Source: an uncultured Clostridia bacterium
GTDB taxonomy: Bacteria; Bacillota; Clostridia; Oscillospirales; CAG-382
Reading direction: 5' to 3'
NCBI GenBank assembly: GCA_947628695.1
Contig: CANRAV010000006.1
Span: 1-64,000 of the forward strand
Length of the DNA: 64,000 nucleotides
How positions within the stretch are numbered: the first letter of the stretch is position 1; the number at the start of each line of letters is the position of its first letter. Positions 1 to 8,281 of this stretch are shown piece by piece. The notes beneath the pieces were generated by a model. It worked only from the letters and a program-made list of their open reading frames with translations, made no database searches and had not been told where the DNA came from. A program made the translations under genes and the position numbers.

Positions 1-16
1 ATTCTACCACATTTTC

Positions 17-70
17 ATTCTCACACTAAATGCAACTTCTAAATTGCACTGTTGCATTTACTTTGAGAAT
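17..70. other. Long imperfect inverted repeat upstream of tRNA
   Basis: Two nested perfect arms are seen: ATTCTCA (17-23) pairs with TGAGAAT (64-70), and AATGCAAC (29-36) pairs with GTTGCATT (51-58). They are separated by symmetric 5-nt internal loops and a 14-nt apical loop. No T-run directly follows, so it is not a canonical terminator. It may be the 3' end of an upstream transcript or a protein-binding palindrome; the role is unknown. Confidence 0.5.
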
Positions 71-99
71 TTACTCGTCAAAAATTTTTCCTAAAAACC

Positions 100-128
100 T
101 TGACAAACGCCTTTATATGTGCTATATT
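100..128 (+). promoter_or_regulatory. Sigma-A type promoter of tRNA-Arg
   Basis: TTGACA at 100-105 and TATATT at 123-128 are separated by 17 bp. This places a start near 135, about 25 nt ahead of the mature tRNA. Confidence 0.8.
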
Positions 129-159
129 ATGCAGGTGCCGAGAGGCATGCAAAACATAA

Positions 160-236
160 GCGCCTGTAGCTCAGCTGGATAGAGTGCCTGGCTACGAACC
201 AGTAGGTCGGGGGTTCGAATCCCTTCAGGCGTGCCA
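160..236 (+). tRNA. tRNA-Arg (anticodon ACG)
   Basis: A full cloverleaf can be drawn. The acceptor stem GCGCCTG (160-166) pairs with CAGGCGT (226-232), followed by discriminator G and an encoded CCA (234-236). The D arm (GCTC/GAGT), the TTCGAAT T-loop and the anticodon loop CTACGAA are present, giving anticodon ACG. The anticodon stem has one outer C/T mismatch (27-43 pair); all other pairs are good. The first A would be expected to be deaminated to inosine to read CGU, CGC and CGA. Confidence 0.96.
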
Positions 237-237
237 C

Positions 238-275
238 AAAAAACCCTGTATTTGTTTGAATACGGGGTTTTTTGC
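238..275 (+). terminator. Rho-independent terminator of tRNA-Arg
   Basis: An AAAAAACCC..GTATT arm pairs with AATAC.GGGGTTTTTT and ends in a run of six T. It directly follows the encoded CCA. Confidence 0.88.
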
Positions 276-298
276 TGCCTGTGAGAACGCCCTCGGGG

Positions 299-327
299 TT
301 GACATTTTCCGCTTAGGGTGTTATATT
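299..327 (+). promoter_or_regulatory. Promoter of the sugar isomerase operon
   Basis: TTGACA (299-304) and TATATT (322-327) are 17 bp apart. The predicted start, near 334, leaves only about 13 nt before the TTG start codon, so the leader is very short. Confidence 0.8.
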
Positions 328-346
328 GTCCTAAGAGGTGATTAAA

Positions 347-1249
347 TTGACTGTTGGCTGCAACACACTTTCATTTGCTGCGGGCAGGGAGGACGCAGAG
401 GCTGTCGCCATGCTCGCCATGTCCGGCTTTAAAAGCATCGACTTAAACTTAAACAAGTATTCCGTGCGAACGCCCGTAAGCCCGTTTTGGTCGCTTGACG
501 GGGGAGGCTTGTCGCGCTATATGGAAACCCTGGCAAAAACTGCCGAGGAATGCGGCGTTATCTTCGGGCAGCTTCACTCCCCGTACCCGACCTTCTTCGC
601 GGACGAGGACAAAGTCCCCTTGGTGCAGGCTGTGACAAGAAGGAGCATCTTCGTCGCGTCCGCCCTGCATTCGCCATATCTGGTCGTCCACCCGAACGTC
701 CCACCGGCGGCAAAAACCGCCCCGGAGGTAGAGGCGGCGGTTGAGGACAACTTTAAGTTCTTCTCCGCCTTCTTTGACGACTTAAAGCGGCACGGCGTCT
801 GCATAGGCATTGAAAACATGTTCAACTGGGACAGGGAGCGTGACGAGGCACTTCCGACGGTTGCAAGCACGGCCGAGTGCATGGTTTACATGATAGACCG
901 CCTAAACGGGCTTTGCGGGGAGCAATGCTTTGTCGCCTGCCTTGACACGGGTCACGCCATGCTTACCGGCGGCGGTGATCCGGCCGCAATGGTAAAGAAG
1001 CTTGGCAGCCGTCTTAAGCTTATGCACCTTCACGACAACGACGCGAAGCGCGACTATCACAGGCTTCCGTTTACCGGTGAGGTCGACTGGGCGGCACTTG
1101 CCGCCTCTCTTGCCGAGATAGGCTACGACGGGGTTTTAAGCCTTGAGATAAAGACGGACGGCAGCGAGGCAGACAGCGCCTACGCAGCTGCCCGCAAATT
1201 TAATGAAATGGTAGAAAAGGAGAAAAAAGCACATGAGCTACACAGTTGA
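347..1249 (+). CDS. Sugar phosphate isomerase/epimerase (TIM barrel, AP endonuclease 2-like)
   Basis: The product (300 aa) has the xylose-isomerase-like TIM-barrel pattern. Likely metal ligands appear in order: Glu in GIENMF, Asp/His in CLDTGHAML, His in LHDND and Glu in LSLEIK near the C-terminus. Members isomerise or epimerise sugars or inositols; the substrate cannot be told from sequence. An in-frame GTG lies at 338, but the TTG at 347 is preferred because AGAGGTGAT (334-342) is then correctly spaced, and the promoter puts the mRNA start near 334. It is the first gene of an operon and overlaps the next by 17 nt. It has no signal peptide, so it is cytoplasmic. Confidence 0.85.
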   Translation: MTVGCNTLSFAAGREDAEAVAMLAMSGFKSIDLNLNKYSVRTPVSPFWSLDGGGLSRYMETLAKTAEECGVIFGQLHSPYPTFFADEDKVPLVQAVTRRSIFVASALHSPYLVVHPNVPPAAKTAPEVEAAVEDNFKFFSAFFDDLKRHGVCIGIENMFNWDRERDEALPTVASTAECMVYMIDRLNGLCGEQCFVACLDTGHAMLTGGGDPAAMVKKLGSRLKLMHLHDNDAKRDYHRLPFTGEVDWAALAASLAEIGYDGVLSLEIKTDGSEADSAYAAARKFNEMVEKEKKAHELHS

Positions 1250-1826
1250 AAGGCAGAAAGAGCTTAACTTTGACGCGGCAAAGCCCGCGTATATAAACAA
1301 ATACGTTTGGGGCGGTGTGTACCGCCCGGCGGCATATGCAAAGCTGGTGCTTGTCGAGGGGGAGGGCTTTGCCCTTCAAATGACCTGCTACGAAAAACAG
1401 CCTTTGGCACGTTACAAGGAGTACAACGACCCCGTTTGGACAGACAGCTGTCTCGAATTTTTCGCTTCCTTCAACAATCAAAGCCCGCTGTACTGCAATT
1501 TGGAGATGAATTCGGCCGGTGCTTTCCTTATGGGCATACGCGAAAGCAGGGAAAAGAAGCGCAACGCGGCGGACATAGTAAAGCTTCCTCCGGTCAAATG
1601 CACAAAGAACGGCGGCTTTTGGCGCGTAGAGTACAAGCTTCGGTTCGATATGCTTGACGCACTTTTCGGCAAGGTGGATTACGCACCCGGCTACACCTTC
1701 GGCGGCAACTTCTACAAGTGCGGCGACGAGACGGAGATACCGCATTTCGGCTCTTGGAATCCCATAGGCACGGAAAAACCCGACTTCCACAGGCCGGAAT
1801 ACTTCGGGGAGCTTGTTGTAGGATGA
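1233..1826 (+). CDS. CBM9-like carbohydrate-binding family protein
   Basis: The 197-residue product resembles the carbohydrate-binding family 9-like (DOMON-related) jelly-roll proteins. It has the pattern NDPVWTDSCLEFF followed by a central NLEMNSAGAFL strand and a C-terminal YTFGGNFYKCGD..PHFGSWNPI block. No signal peptide is visible, so it is a free cytoplasmic protein rather than a module of a secreted enzyme. The start lies inside the preceding gene and the stop overlaps the next start (ATGA), so translation is probably coupled. Its place between an isomerase and a SIS protein suggests a role in the same sugar pathway, but no reaction can be assigned. Confidence 0.7.
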   Translation: MSYTVERQKELNFDAAKPAYINKYVWGGVYRPAAYAKLVLVEGEGFALQMTCYEKQPLARYKEYNDPVWTDSCLEFFASFNNQSPLYCNLEMNSAGAFLMGIRESREKKRNAADIVKLPPVKCTKNGGFWRVEYKLRFDMLDALFGKVDYAPGYTFGGNFYKCGDETEIPHFGSWNPIGTEKPDFHRPEYFGELVVG

Positions 1827-2548
1827 GAGGCGCAAACATTTATTACAGCGCGCTTACGGACACGCTTGAAAAAATACACCGCACCCAGGCGGAGGCAATA
1901 GGCGCGGCCGCTGTGAAGGCGGCGGAAACCATAGTAAACGACGGCATAATTTACATATTCGGCTGCGGACACAGCCACCTTATCGCCGGCGACGCGTTTT
2001 ACCGCGCCGGAGGGCTTGCAAACGTCTGCGCCATGTTCGACACGGACCTTATGCTTCACAACGGCGCAGCCAAAAGCAGCGCGCTTGAGAGGATGGAGGG
2101 CATTGCAAAGCACATATATCGCCGCTACTCACCGGAGAAGCGGGACACGCTTTTTGTCGTCTCGACCTCGGGCATAAATCCCGTACCCATCGAAATGGCG
2201 TCTTACGGCCGAGAAAACGGCGTCTTCACGGTCGCCGTGTGCTCCTCCGCTTACTTCGGCAAAAAGTCCAGGCATTCGTCGGGCAAGCTTCTTCGCGACT
2301 GCGCCGACATGTACATAGACAACTGCGTACCCTCAGGTGACGCCGTGGTTCCGGTAGGCGGGATAAAAACCGGTGCCGTTTCCACCGCCGCAAGCAGCCT
2401 TATTATAAACAGCGTGCTTGCGGAGGCGGCTGCAATCGCTTCCGAAAAAGTAAAGCCGCCCATATACATGAGCGGCAACGTCGAAGGCGGCGCAGAGTAC
2501 AACGAAGCGCTTATAGAGCGCTACACTCCGCGAATCAAACACCTGTAG
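1823..2548 (+). CDS. SIS-domain phosphosugar-binding protein (UPF0309-like)
   Basis: The 241-residue product carries one SIS domain. An early IIYIFGCGHSHLIAGDAFYRAGG block matches the phosphosugar loop, then LFVVSTSGINPVPIEMA, and a late C-terminal helix region. Relatives are phosphoheptose isomerase-like or amino-sugar phosphate proteins; the precise substrate is unknown. The ATG at 1823 is chosen because it forms an ATGA overlap with the previous stop; an upstream in-frame start at 1718 would lie inside that gene. It completes a three-gene operon whose members all bind or rearrange sugars. Confidence 0.83.
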   Translation: MRGANIYYSALTDTLEKIHRTQAEAIGAAAVKAAETIVNDGIIYIFGCGHSHLIAGDAFYRAGGLANVCAMFDTDLMLHNGAAKSSALERMEGIAKHIYRRYSPEKRDTLFVVSTSGINPVPIEMASYGRENGVFTVAVCSSAYFGKKSRHSSGKLLRDCADMYIDNCVPSGDAVVPVGGIKTGAVSTAASSLIINSVLAEAAAIASEKVKPPIYMSGNVEGGAEYNEALIERYTPRIKHL

Positions 2549-2838
2549 AGCAGGGCTGTTTAAGGGGGAAAACTGCCGACGTTTTGGCGGCAAGGAATAA
2601 TTAAAATACGCAAATTTGTTTTTTTTCGAAAGGTTTTTATTGATTTTTTTGAAGTCTCGGACACTTATATATGTCAATCCGGAAGATCCGGTGTTTTACA
2701 GAGCCGACGGAAGCGTGTGTTTCAGCTCCGCAATACAATCATGAGCCGGATTGACTGGAATAAAAGCGCAAAGGAAACGCAGGCTGCCGTTTCAAGCAAA
2801 ATACATATAACGTGACCAAGTGAAAGGGGAATTATAAG
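2549..2838 (+). other. Gene-poor stretch with short overlapping ORF fragments
   Basis: No full gene is seen. Two short frames are linked like decayed neighbours. The first, 2640-2744 (TTG start after AAAGG, 34 codons), ends in YVNPEDPVFYRADGSV then a short tail. Its stop overlaps an ATG at 2741 that opens a 24-codon frame to 2815. Both read like real protein fragments but match nothing I can name. A GAAAGGGG site (2822-2829) precedes the broken gene at 2839. The fragments may be remnants of a small gene cluster. Confidence 0.3.
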
Positions 2839-3162
2839 ATGAAAAAAGTTGTTTTCACGGCGCTTACATATTGTATTTTATCTTTGGCCAATGGTTGCCG
2901 TATCGTTATCGTTTTTGTTGGGTGGTAAAGGCGTTTGGCTTCTTAGGAAATAAGATTTTCCTCAGCAAACAGAGACAACCGGCAGTATATTATCGCGCGC
3001 GAAGACTCTCATATTAGAAGATTTGATCACGTATTAAAGCCTTTGGCGTTTTTAGTGCCTGGCTTTTATTGGTTCACCCCCTTGGTTAGGGCTGCCTGCA
3101 TACTGCTTAGCAGGGATATAGAATATACCTTCGACTTAAAGAAAGGATTAAAAGAGTTATGA
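2839..3162 (+). pseudogene. Small two-helix membrane protein broken by two compensating indels
   Basis: The ATG at 2839 follows a good ribosome site, but its frame stops at 2926. Dropping one A from the A6 run at 2842-2847 gives a basic start (MKKLFSRRLHIV) leading into a hydrophobic segment, WPMVAVSLSFLLGG, that runs to 2950. Adding one A to the AAA at 2948-2950 then rejoins the original frame, open from 2947 to the TGA at 3160. That part contains a second hydrophobic segment (LKPLAFLVPGFYWFTPLV). The TGA overlaps the next start (ATGA). The repaired protein is about 107 aa with two membrane segments. The family is not recognised. Sequencing error is the main alternative. Confidence 0.6.
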
Positions 3163-3689
3163 ATAGAAAGATACCCGTATGGGCACTGTGCCTTGCAGCT
3201 ATAATCTGTGCGTCATTGCTTGCACTGATGGCTTGTACAAACGCTGCTACAAACATTGAAGACAGCTCCCACGTAGATCCTGAAAGCTCTGAGACCTACA
3301 ACAGCGACGAAAGTACGGACACTATCACAATTACTGTCGCTTACGGCGAACCCGAGGACGGTTCTTTCATATTTGAAGATATTGAAAGTGCAGGTCTTGA
3401 AACCGTTAAAATCTCGACAAACAAAGAAGTGAAGAACTTTAAATTTATAAGTGTGTTAATGGGTGAAAATACCGCCCCGACTGCAGGAAATACGCTGTAT
3501 GAGTCAGACACGCTGACACCGTCCAAGCCGTTCTTCGCAAGAACCCATATAAACGAGGGATGGAGCAAAAGAGGTTTTTCCTTCGAAAACAACAACGGTG
3601 AAACCGAGTACTACCGCATTATCTTCAGCTCGTTAAACGGAGAGCTGAGCGCAGAAGCTATCCCGGGTCCTGCATCAAAAACACCGTAG
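3159..3689 (+). CDS. Hypothetical lipoprotein
   Basis: The product (176 aa) starts MNRKIPVW, has a hydrophobic stretch and a lipobox LMAC at about residues 23-26, so it should be lipid-anchored outside the cell. A Ser/Glu/Asp-rich linker (to about residue 50) is followed by a compact domain with an ITITVAYGEPEDGSFIFED start. No known domain is recognised. Its ATG overlaps the stop of the broken membrane-protein gene, so the two were once coupled. Confidence 0.65.
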   Translation: MNRKIPVWALCLAAIICASLLALMACTNAATNIEDSSHVDPESSETYNSDESTDTITITVAYGEPEDGSFIFEDIESAGLETVKISTNKEVKNFKFISVLMGENTAPTAGNTLYESDTLTPSKPFFARTHINEGWSKRGFSFENNNGETEYYRIIFSSLNGELSAEAIPGPASKTP

Positions 3690-3737
3690 TCGTTTATATT
3701 CCATAGTGTCGGTACATATTGATTTTTAGGTAAGTAT

Positions 3738-4097
3738 ATGAACAAAACAAAGGCCGGATTCCTAAAATTAAAAATCCTTCCCGTTATCATTATGTATGTT
3801 TTACTTCCCCGAAGTATTTCGTATATCAATATGTTTGCAACGCGCATTGTGCTTTGCATAGTGCTTTTTGCCCTCCTGACGGCGGCATATGTTTTTGTAC
3901 GTGCGAAAATTGTTTGTAAATACGGTTTGAGCAAAAAAGCGGTATTATTTGACACTGTTTTAATGTTAAGCGGAACGGTTTCCTCCTGCATCTTCAGTTT
4001 TTACAGTCAATTATATTATCTTTTCTTTCTCACATCGGTACCTGTGTTTATAAATAATCAGAGGGTGTTGTGTAAAAAGCATACAGAAGAATCATAA
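3738..4097 (+). CDS. Hypothetical small membrane protein
   Basis: The 119-residue product has about three hydrophobic segments: ILPVIIMYVLL, an IVLCIVLFALLTAAYVF stretch, and YLFFLTSVPVFI near the end. Basic ends (MNKTKAGFLKLK; CKKHTEES) flank them. The ribosome site is weak (AGGTAAG at 3728-3734). No family is recognised. It lies between two lipoprotein genes on the same strand and may belong with them. Confidence 0.5.
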   Translation: MNKTKAGFLKLKILPVIIMYVLLPRSISYINMFATRIVLCIVLFALLTAAYVFVRAKIVCKYGLSKKAVLFDTVLMLSGTVSSCIFSFYSQLYYLFFLTSVPVFINNQRVLCKKHTEES

Positions 4098-4187
4098 TGA
4101 AACACTGTAAAGCAACTAAGCTGACAAATTGCACCAAAAACTGATTTTAGTATTTCGTTCGGCTTAAAAATGTGAAAGGAAACCAAA

Positions 4188-5042
4188 ATGAAAAAATTAC
4201 TTGGTGTATTTTTGACCGCAGCCCTGCTCTTCGGCGTGCTTTCGGCGGCGGGGTGCAGTAATGAGGAGGCAGACGGCAGTTCTTCCTATTTTTCCGAGGA
4301 TTCGTTTATCAAGCTTGGGGAAAACGCATATTCTTCGGAGTCGTCCGACGAAGCAACGGTTGCCGAGAGCGCGGCAGGCACTACGGACTGCGAAAGCGCA
4401 GAGAACATTTTGAGCCACAGCACATTAACGGATGGAGCAAACGGCATCATCGGTGAGGGCTATTCTTCCTGGCTTTACCGTGCCGGGCTGCGCATCTACG
4501 AAAAGGAAACCGTAGATAAATGGCTTGCCGGCACCTCGAACCAAAAGATACAAGTTCTCGGCAGGGAGGAAAGCGTCTATTCCGACAGTTACCTGGAAAA
4601 GGGTCGGTTCCTTATAAACAAATACAGGCTTTACACCCCCACGGTAAGCGGCATTTTACAAAAAAGCGAAGACAAAACCGTAAACATTTTTTGCCACGCA
4701 ACTTTTACCGAGGTGGAATATCCAAGCTTTAATGTAGGCGAGGCAAGCGTAAGCGTTCATCTGTTTTATCTGGACGAAAGCTATGCGGGAGACAGAAAAG
4801 CTGTGGATAAAGAGACGCTTGAGGCCATCAATAAAGAGAAGGGTCAGCTTTACATAGAGGGCATAGACGACATGGCAAGCATAGACTTTGGGTTTGCGGG
4901 CGCCAAACGTCAAGGGCTTATAACGAGCGGCGAAAATCCTTGGCTGTTCTTTTATTACGAAGGGGTTCTTGCAGCGGTTAAAATACCGACCGGCTTTTAT
5001 GAGACGGAAGATTTTGCAAAACTGAGTTTTTCCTTTAATTAG
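4188..5042 (+). CDS. Hypothetical lipoprotein
   Basis: The product (284 aa) has a signal peptide and lipobox (LSAAGCS, Cys near residue 23), then a Ser/Glu-rich low-complexity linker to about residue 70 and a mixed soluble domain to the end. GAAAGGAAA precedes the ATG at good spacing. No domain is recognised. Similar length and composition to other clostridial surface lipoproteins of unknown role. It is the last plus-strand gene before a terminator that separates it from the convergent operon. Confidence 0.65.
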   Translation: MKKLLGVFLTAALLFGVLSAAGCSNEEADGSSSYFSEDSFIKLGENAYSSESSDEATVAESAAGTTDCESAENILSHSTLTDGANGIIGEGYSSWLYRAGLRIYEKETVDKWLAGTSNQKIQVLGREESVYSDSYLEKGRFLINKYRLYTPTVSGILQKSEDKTVNIFCHATFTEVEYPSFNVGEASVSVHLFYLDESYAGDRKAVDKETLEAINKEKGQLYIEGIDDMASIDFGFAGAKRQGLITSGENPWLFFYYEGVLAAVKIPTGFYETEDFAKLSFSFN

Positions 5043-5192
5043 CCCGAGTATAGGCAGCTATCCTTACGCGAATGACTAAAGGTTGTTTAATAAACTATTG
5101 CGATAGAAAAAAGTTCAAGTACAAGTTGTTAACGAGTTAAAATGCATTATTACTTGAAAAGCACAACTTTACTTTAAAATTAGTATAAAAAC

Positions 5193-5223
5193 AGGACGGG
5201 CTGTCGCCCGTCCTTACTTTTTT
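5193..5223 (+). terminator. Terminator after the lipoprotein gene
   Basis: A perfect 9-bp stem, AGGACGGGC (5193-5201) with GCCCGTCCT (5206-5214), has a TGTC loop and is followed by TACTTTTTT. It lies between convergent genes. Confidence 0.85.
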
Positions 5224-5255
5224 GGCATTGAGCTTTTAAAGCTCCACACTCCGCA

Positions 5256-5978
5256 CTATTGACCTGCGTCCTTGTGTGACCTGTCGTCGATAACCTCAAG
5301 CCCCTCGGGAAGGCTTTCTCTTGCGCCGCTGATGTCGGAGCTGACGCTTACGGAAATAAGCTCGTACTCCTCTCCCTCGTAAAGCTTCATCTTTGCAAGG
5401 CTCCCGGCGGAGAAGAGATAGTCAACCGTCTGCCCCGAAGAGGTAACATAACGTTCATATTCATAGACGGAGGTACCGGCTTCGGTGCTTCCGCTTTCTA
5501 TATACGTAAGCCCCTCGTACTCTAAGGTGTCGGGCGTAACGGCGTCTGCGTCGAAGAGAAACGCCGTTTTCATGCCCTCGTTTATAAAATACGCACCATC
5601 GGAATTAATAAAAACTTCCGTGCGTATGTCGTGCCCTTCGTATTCCACTATGCTTATAAACCCGTCGCCGCGGCAGGTTACGGTGGTAACCGGTACGGAA
5701 AGCCCGCCTATCTGCTTCTGCCGGGTTATTGTAAGCTTGTAAACTCCGCCTTCGATTATCTTGACGGTTCCCTTAAGAAGGCTTCCGTCCTCTGCGCTTT
5801 CCTCGCTTGGAAAGGCGGAAGTCTCGTCACCGTGTGAAAAATCGGCGCTTTGCTCCGCTATGGAAAGTGAGCTCTCCTCGAAGGCTTCCTTGCCGCCCTT
5901 TCCGAAAAGGAAGACAAAAAGCAAAATTGCAGCGGTTGCAATAAGCAATGCAGCAACCCCAAGCGACAGCCTTTTCAT
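5256..5978 (-). CDS. Hypothetical membrane-anchored extracellular protein
   Basis: The product (240 aa) begins with a basic residue and one long hydrophobic segment (to about residue 26), probably an uncleaved anchor, then a Ser/Glu-rich linker and a beta-rich domain with repeated short strands (GVYKLTITRQKQIGG, SVYEYERYVTSSGQTVDY). This resembles LolA/LppX-like beta folds only in outline. It is the last gene of a four-gene minus operon and overlaps the gene before it by 4 nt. Confidence 0.55.
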   Translation of the reverse strand: MKRLSLGVAALLIATAAILLFVFLFGKGGKEAFEESSLSIAEQSADFSHGDETSAFPSEESAEDGSLLKGTVKIIEGGVYKLTITRQKQIGGLSVPVTTVTCRGDGFISIVEYEGHDIRTEVFINSDGAYFINEGMKTAFLFDADAVTPDTLEYEGLTYIESGSTEAGTSVYEYERYVTSSGQTVDYLFSAGSLAKMKLYEGEEYELISVSVSSDISGARESLPEGLEVIDDRSHKDAGQ

Positions 5979-7300
5979 TTCGCATCGTCGTCGTCAAGCG
6001 AAAAGCCGGTTATATGCAGCTCCTCAAGCAGCTCCTCCACGCTCTTCACCTTGTACTTTTCACGCTTTTCTTCGGGTTTCTCTTCCTCGGGCACGTCCTC
6101 CGGTGCGCTTTCTACGGCAATTTCGGGCTCTGCCTCCGTTTTTGGCAGCAGGTACTCCTCTGCATCTTCGGCGGGCTTTTCGGCCTCTGCGGGCGAGAAA
6201 ATCGAGCCAAACTCTTCGCCGACATCGCTTTCTTCGTTCTCAAGCGCTTTCAGACTTTCGGTGTAAAGATCCGTCACCTTTTCTTCCTTCGTCTTCGGCT
6301 CCTTAACCTTCGGTTCCTTAACCTTAGGCTCCTTGACCTTCGGCTCCTTCGCCTTAGGCTGCCGGCTTGCTTTGTGTCTTGCCCTGCGTTCGTCGTCGTC
6401 CTCAAGAATCATCGGCGTAAAGCCATAGTAAGAATCCGGGAAGGCAAAACCGCTGTCCTTCTCGTCCTCGTCGTCCAAAATCAAAATCTTCGGCGCTTCG
6501 CGCTTCGCCTCAACGCGCGCCTTTTCGGGAGCGTACACGTCCTCCTCTGCAGTTGCAAAGACAGAGGTTTTCTCTAGCTTCGGCTCCTCTACCGGCTGCT
6601 TCTTCTCTTTTTTGGGAGCCTTAAGCGTTTCTGCCGCTTTCTTTTTCTCTTTGGGGGGTATGGCCTCTTTCGCCGGCTTCTTGTCCTGCTTGGGAAGATC
6701 GAACACTTCCGTCTTCCCGGAGGATGCGGCAGAGGAAGGCTCAGCTTCCTTTTCCGGCTCCGCAGGCTGGCTGTACGCCTCCATAATCAGCTTGGAAAGG
6801 CTGCCAAGCGGCATAGCCACGTCGCTTTGCTTTATCACAACCGCGGGCAGTCCGGATGCGATGTTGTCGTTTATCTCGTTCCTTACCTTCCTGCTTTTGC
6901 CGCCTATAGAGTCAACATACCCGTCGTCTATCCTCAGCCCCAAAAAGCCGTTCTTGCTTCCGCCGAAGCTTTTAAGCGAAACTATCGCCTCCCTCGGTAT
7001 AAAGCCCGCGCCGACACCCGCAACGGTGTGGTCGTAAATGCCCTTTTTAGTAAGCTTTACGGCCGTCTTGGGCGAGACAATACTGAATATGATCCCGGAG
7101 GTGGTGAAGGAGAAAAACATGGTGCACACGCCGCCGAGGACCATGTAAAAGGTCAGCATCCTGCCGCTTAACGCCGTTGTAAACGCGTCAATAAACGGGA
7201 AAAACATAAAAAGCAGGGAAATGCCAAGCATAACTGCGCTTATAACCGCATAAAGCGGGTACAGCTTTTGTCTTCTTTTGATAACAACGGGTAATTTCAT
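5975..7300 (-). CDS. Membrane protein with STM3941/PH-like domain and charged repeat tail
   Basis: The product (441 aa) has two N-terminal membrane segments (to about residue 75), then a PH-like domain (ITEMS such as VKLTKKGIYDHT and IPREAIVSLKSF, about residues 78-180) of the kind seen in STM3941-family proteins. The remaining 250 residues are a highly charged Lys/Glu/Pro-rich tail that includes a pentapeptide repeat, EPKVK, about five times. The tail should be disordered and cytoplasmic. It sits in an operon with an SGNH hydrolase and other envelope proteins. Function is unknown; a scaffold role is a guess. Confidence 0.6.
   Translation of the reverse strand: MKLPVVIKRRQKLYPLYAVISAVMLGISLLFMFFPFIDAFTTALSGRMLTFYMVLGGVCTMFFSFTTSGIIFSIVSPKTAVKLTKKGIYDHTVAGVGAGFIPREAIVSLKSFGGSKNGFLGLRIDDGYVDSIGGKSRKVRNEINDNIASGLPAVVIKQSDVAMPLGSLSKLIMEAYSQPAEPEKEAEPSSAASSGKTEVFDLPKQDKKPAKEAIPPKEKKKAAETLKAPKKEKKQPVEEPKLEKTSVFATAEEDVYAPEKARVEAKREAPKILILDDEDEKDSGFAFPDSYYGFTPMILEDDDERRARHKASRQPKAKEPKVKEPKVKEPKVKEPKTKEEKVTDLYTESLKALENEESDVGEEFGSIFSPAEAEKPAEDAEEYLLPKTEAEPEIAVESAPEDVPEEEKPEEKREKYKVKSVEELLEELHITGFSLDDDDAK
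6286..6360 (-). repeat. 15-bp minisatellite coding for EPKVK repeats
   Basis: About five 15-bp units of the form CCTTAACCTTCGGCT, with a few substitutions, run in tandem inside the 441-residue membrane protein gene. They keep the reading frame and encode five-residue repeats, so copy number can change without breaking the gene. Confidence 0.75.
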
Positions 7301-7334
7301 AAACCTACCAAGGGCAAAAACGCCCGTTCCCTTC

Positions 7335-8252
7335 CTACTTTTTGTCCGGCAAGGCGTGCGTCCTGATGTATTTCAGGTACAGCTCCTTGCATGCCGTCTC
7401 CCAATGTATGCCGTCGCCGAGAACAAGCTCGTCGCGGATATTGCCGTTCTCATCCCTTGTAGCCTGCCCAAAGTTTAAGTAGTAAACCCCGTGCTCCTTC
7501 GCAAGCTGCAAAAGCATCATGTTGAAATTGTCCACCTTTTTCCCGTTGAACGTTTCCGTGTTGCGGGAAGCGCCCCAGGCCGCAATGCCGACGACAACTA
7601 TCGTCGCCTTCGGAAAGCTTTCCTGCAGCCTGTCAAGCATCTTGTCGTAATAATCTATGTGCTCGCTGTTCGGCAGCAATGCCACGCCGTTGGTGCCAAG
7701 CATTATGTACATGGTTTTCGGGTCAAGCCGCTTCAGCATTTCAAAAGGAGTTATTATCTCCTCCGTCTTGTTGTATACTGGCTCCCCCGCATAATCGAGG
7801 AAGTCGTAAACGCCAAGTCCACCCCAGGCTACAACGTCGCAGCTTTTCAAAAAGCGCTCGTCAATCCCCATTCCGTAGGTAAGACTGTCCCCGCAGAAGA
7901 CAATGTCGTCAAAATAGCTTTCCCCTGCGTCGGCCGTCTCTTTGAGATATGTACCCTCGTACTCCGCAAACTCCGCCGGCGAAAAGGTCATGTTGTCCGG
8001 CACGTCACCGTTTTGCGACGGTGTCGACGGAGGCGACGAAGGCTCTTCATATTCCGGCTCGCTCTCTATGACCACGTATGGGAACAGATACTCCAGCGTA
8101 TCCGCGTTCACCCCTGCGGCCTGAGAAACGAAGTCTTCCGCCCCTTTGCCGTCTATTTTGCCGTCGGTATAGAAAAAGTAGTTGGCCGTGTGCACGGCAA
8201 ACGACAGCGCAAGCGCGGTAACCGACAGCAGCAGTTTTTTAACAAAAGACAT
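7335..8252 (-). CDS. SGNH/GDSL-family hydrolase, exported
   Basis: The product (305 aa) has an N-terminal hydrophobic segment, a Pro/Ser-rich linker (about residues 65-85), and an SGNH esterase domain. The catalytic Ser block is VFCGDSLTYGMG, the glycine block is near VAWGGLGVYD, the Asn block is MLGTNG and the Asp/His block is DGIHW near the C-terminus. Such enzymes remove acyl groups from polysaccharides or lipids outside the cell; the substrate is not visible here. It is followed after 34 nt by the PH-like membrane protein gene, so they are probably co-transcribed. Confidence 0.85.
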   Translation of the reverse strand: MSFVKKLLLSVTALALSFAVHTANYFFYTDGKIDGKGAEDFVSQAAGVNADTLEYLFPYVVIESEPEYEEPSSPPSTPSQNGDVPDNMTFSPAEFAEYEGTYLKETADAGESYFDDIVFCGDSLTYGMGIDERFLKSCDVVAWGGLGVYDFLDYAGEPVYNKTEEIITPFEMLKRLDPKTMYIMLGTNGVALLPNSEHIDYYDKMLDRLQESFPKATIVVVGIAAWGASRNTETFNGKKVDNFNMMLLQLAKEHGVYYLNFGQATRDENGNIRDELVLGDGIHWETACKELYLKYIRTHALPDKK

Positions 8253-8281
8253 GTTGCTTGTGTGTTCCCCCTAAAGTCCGC

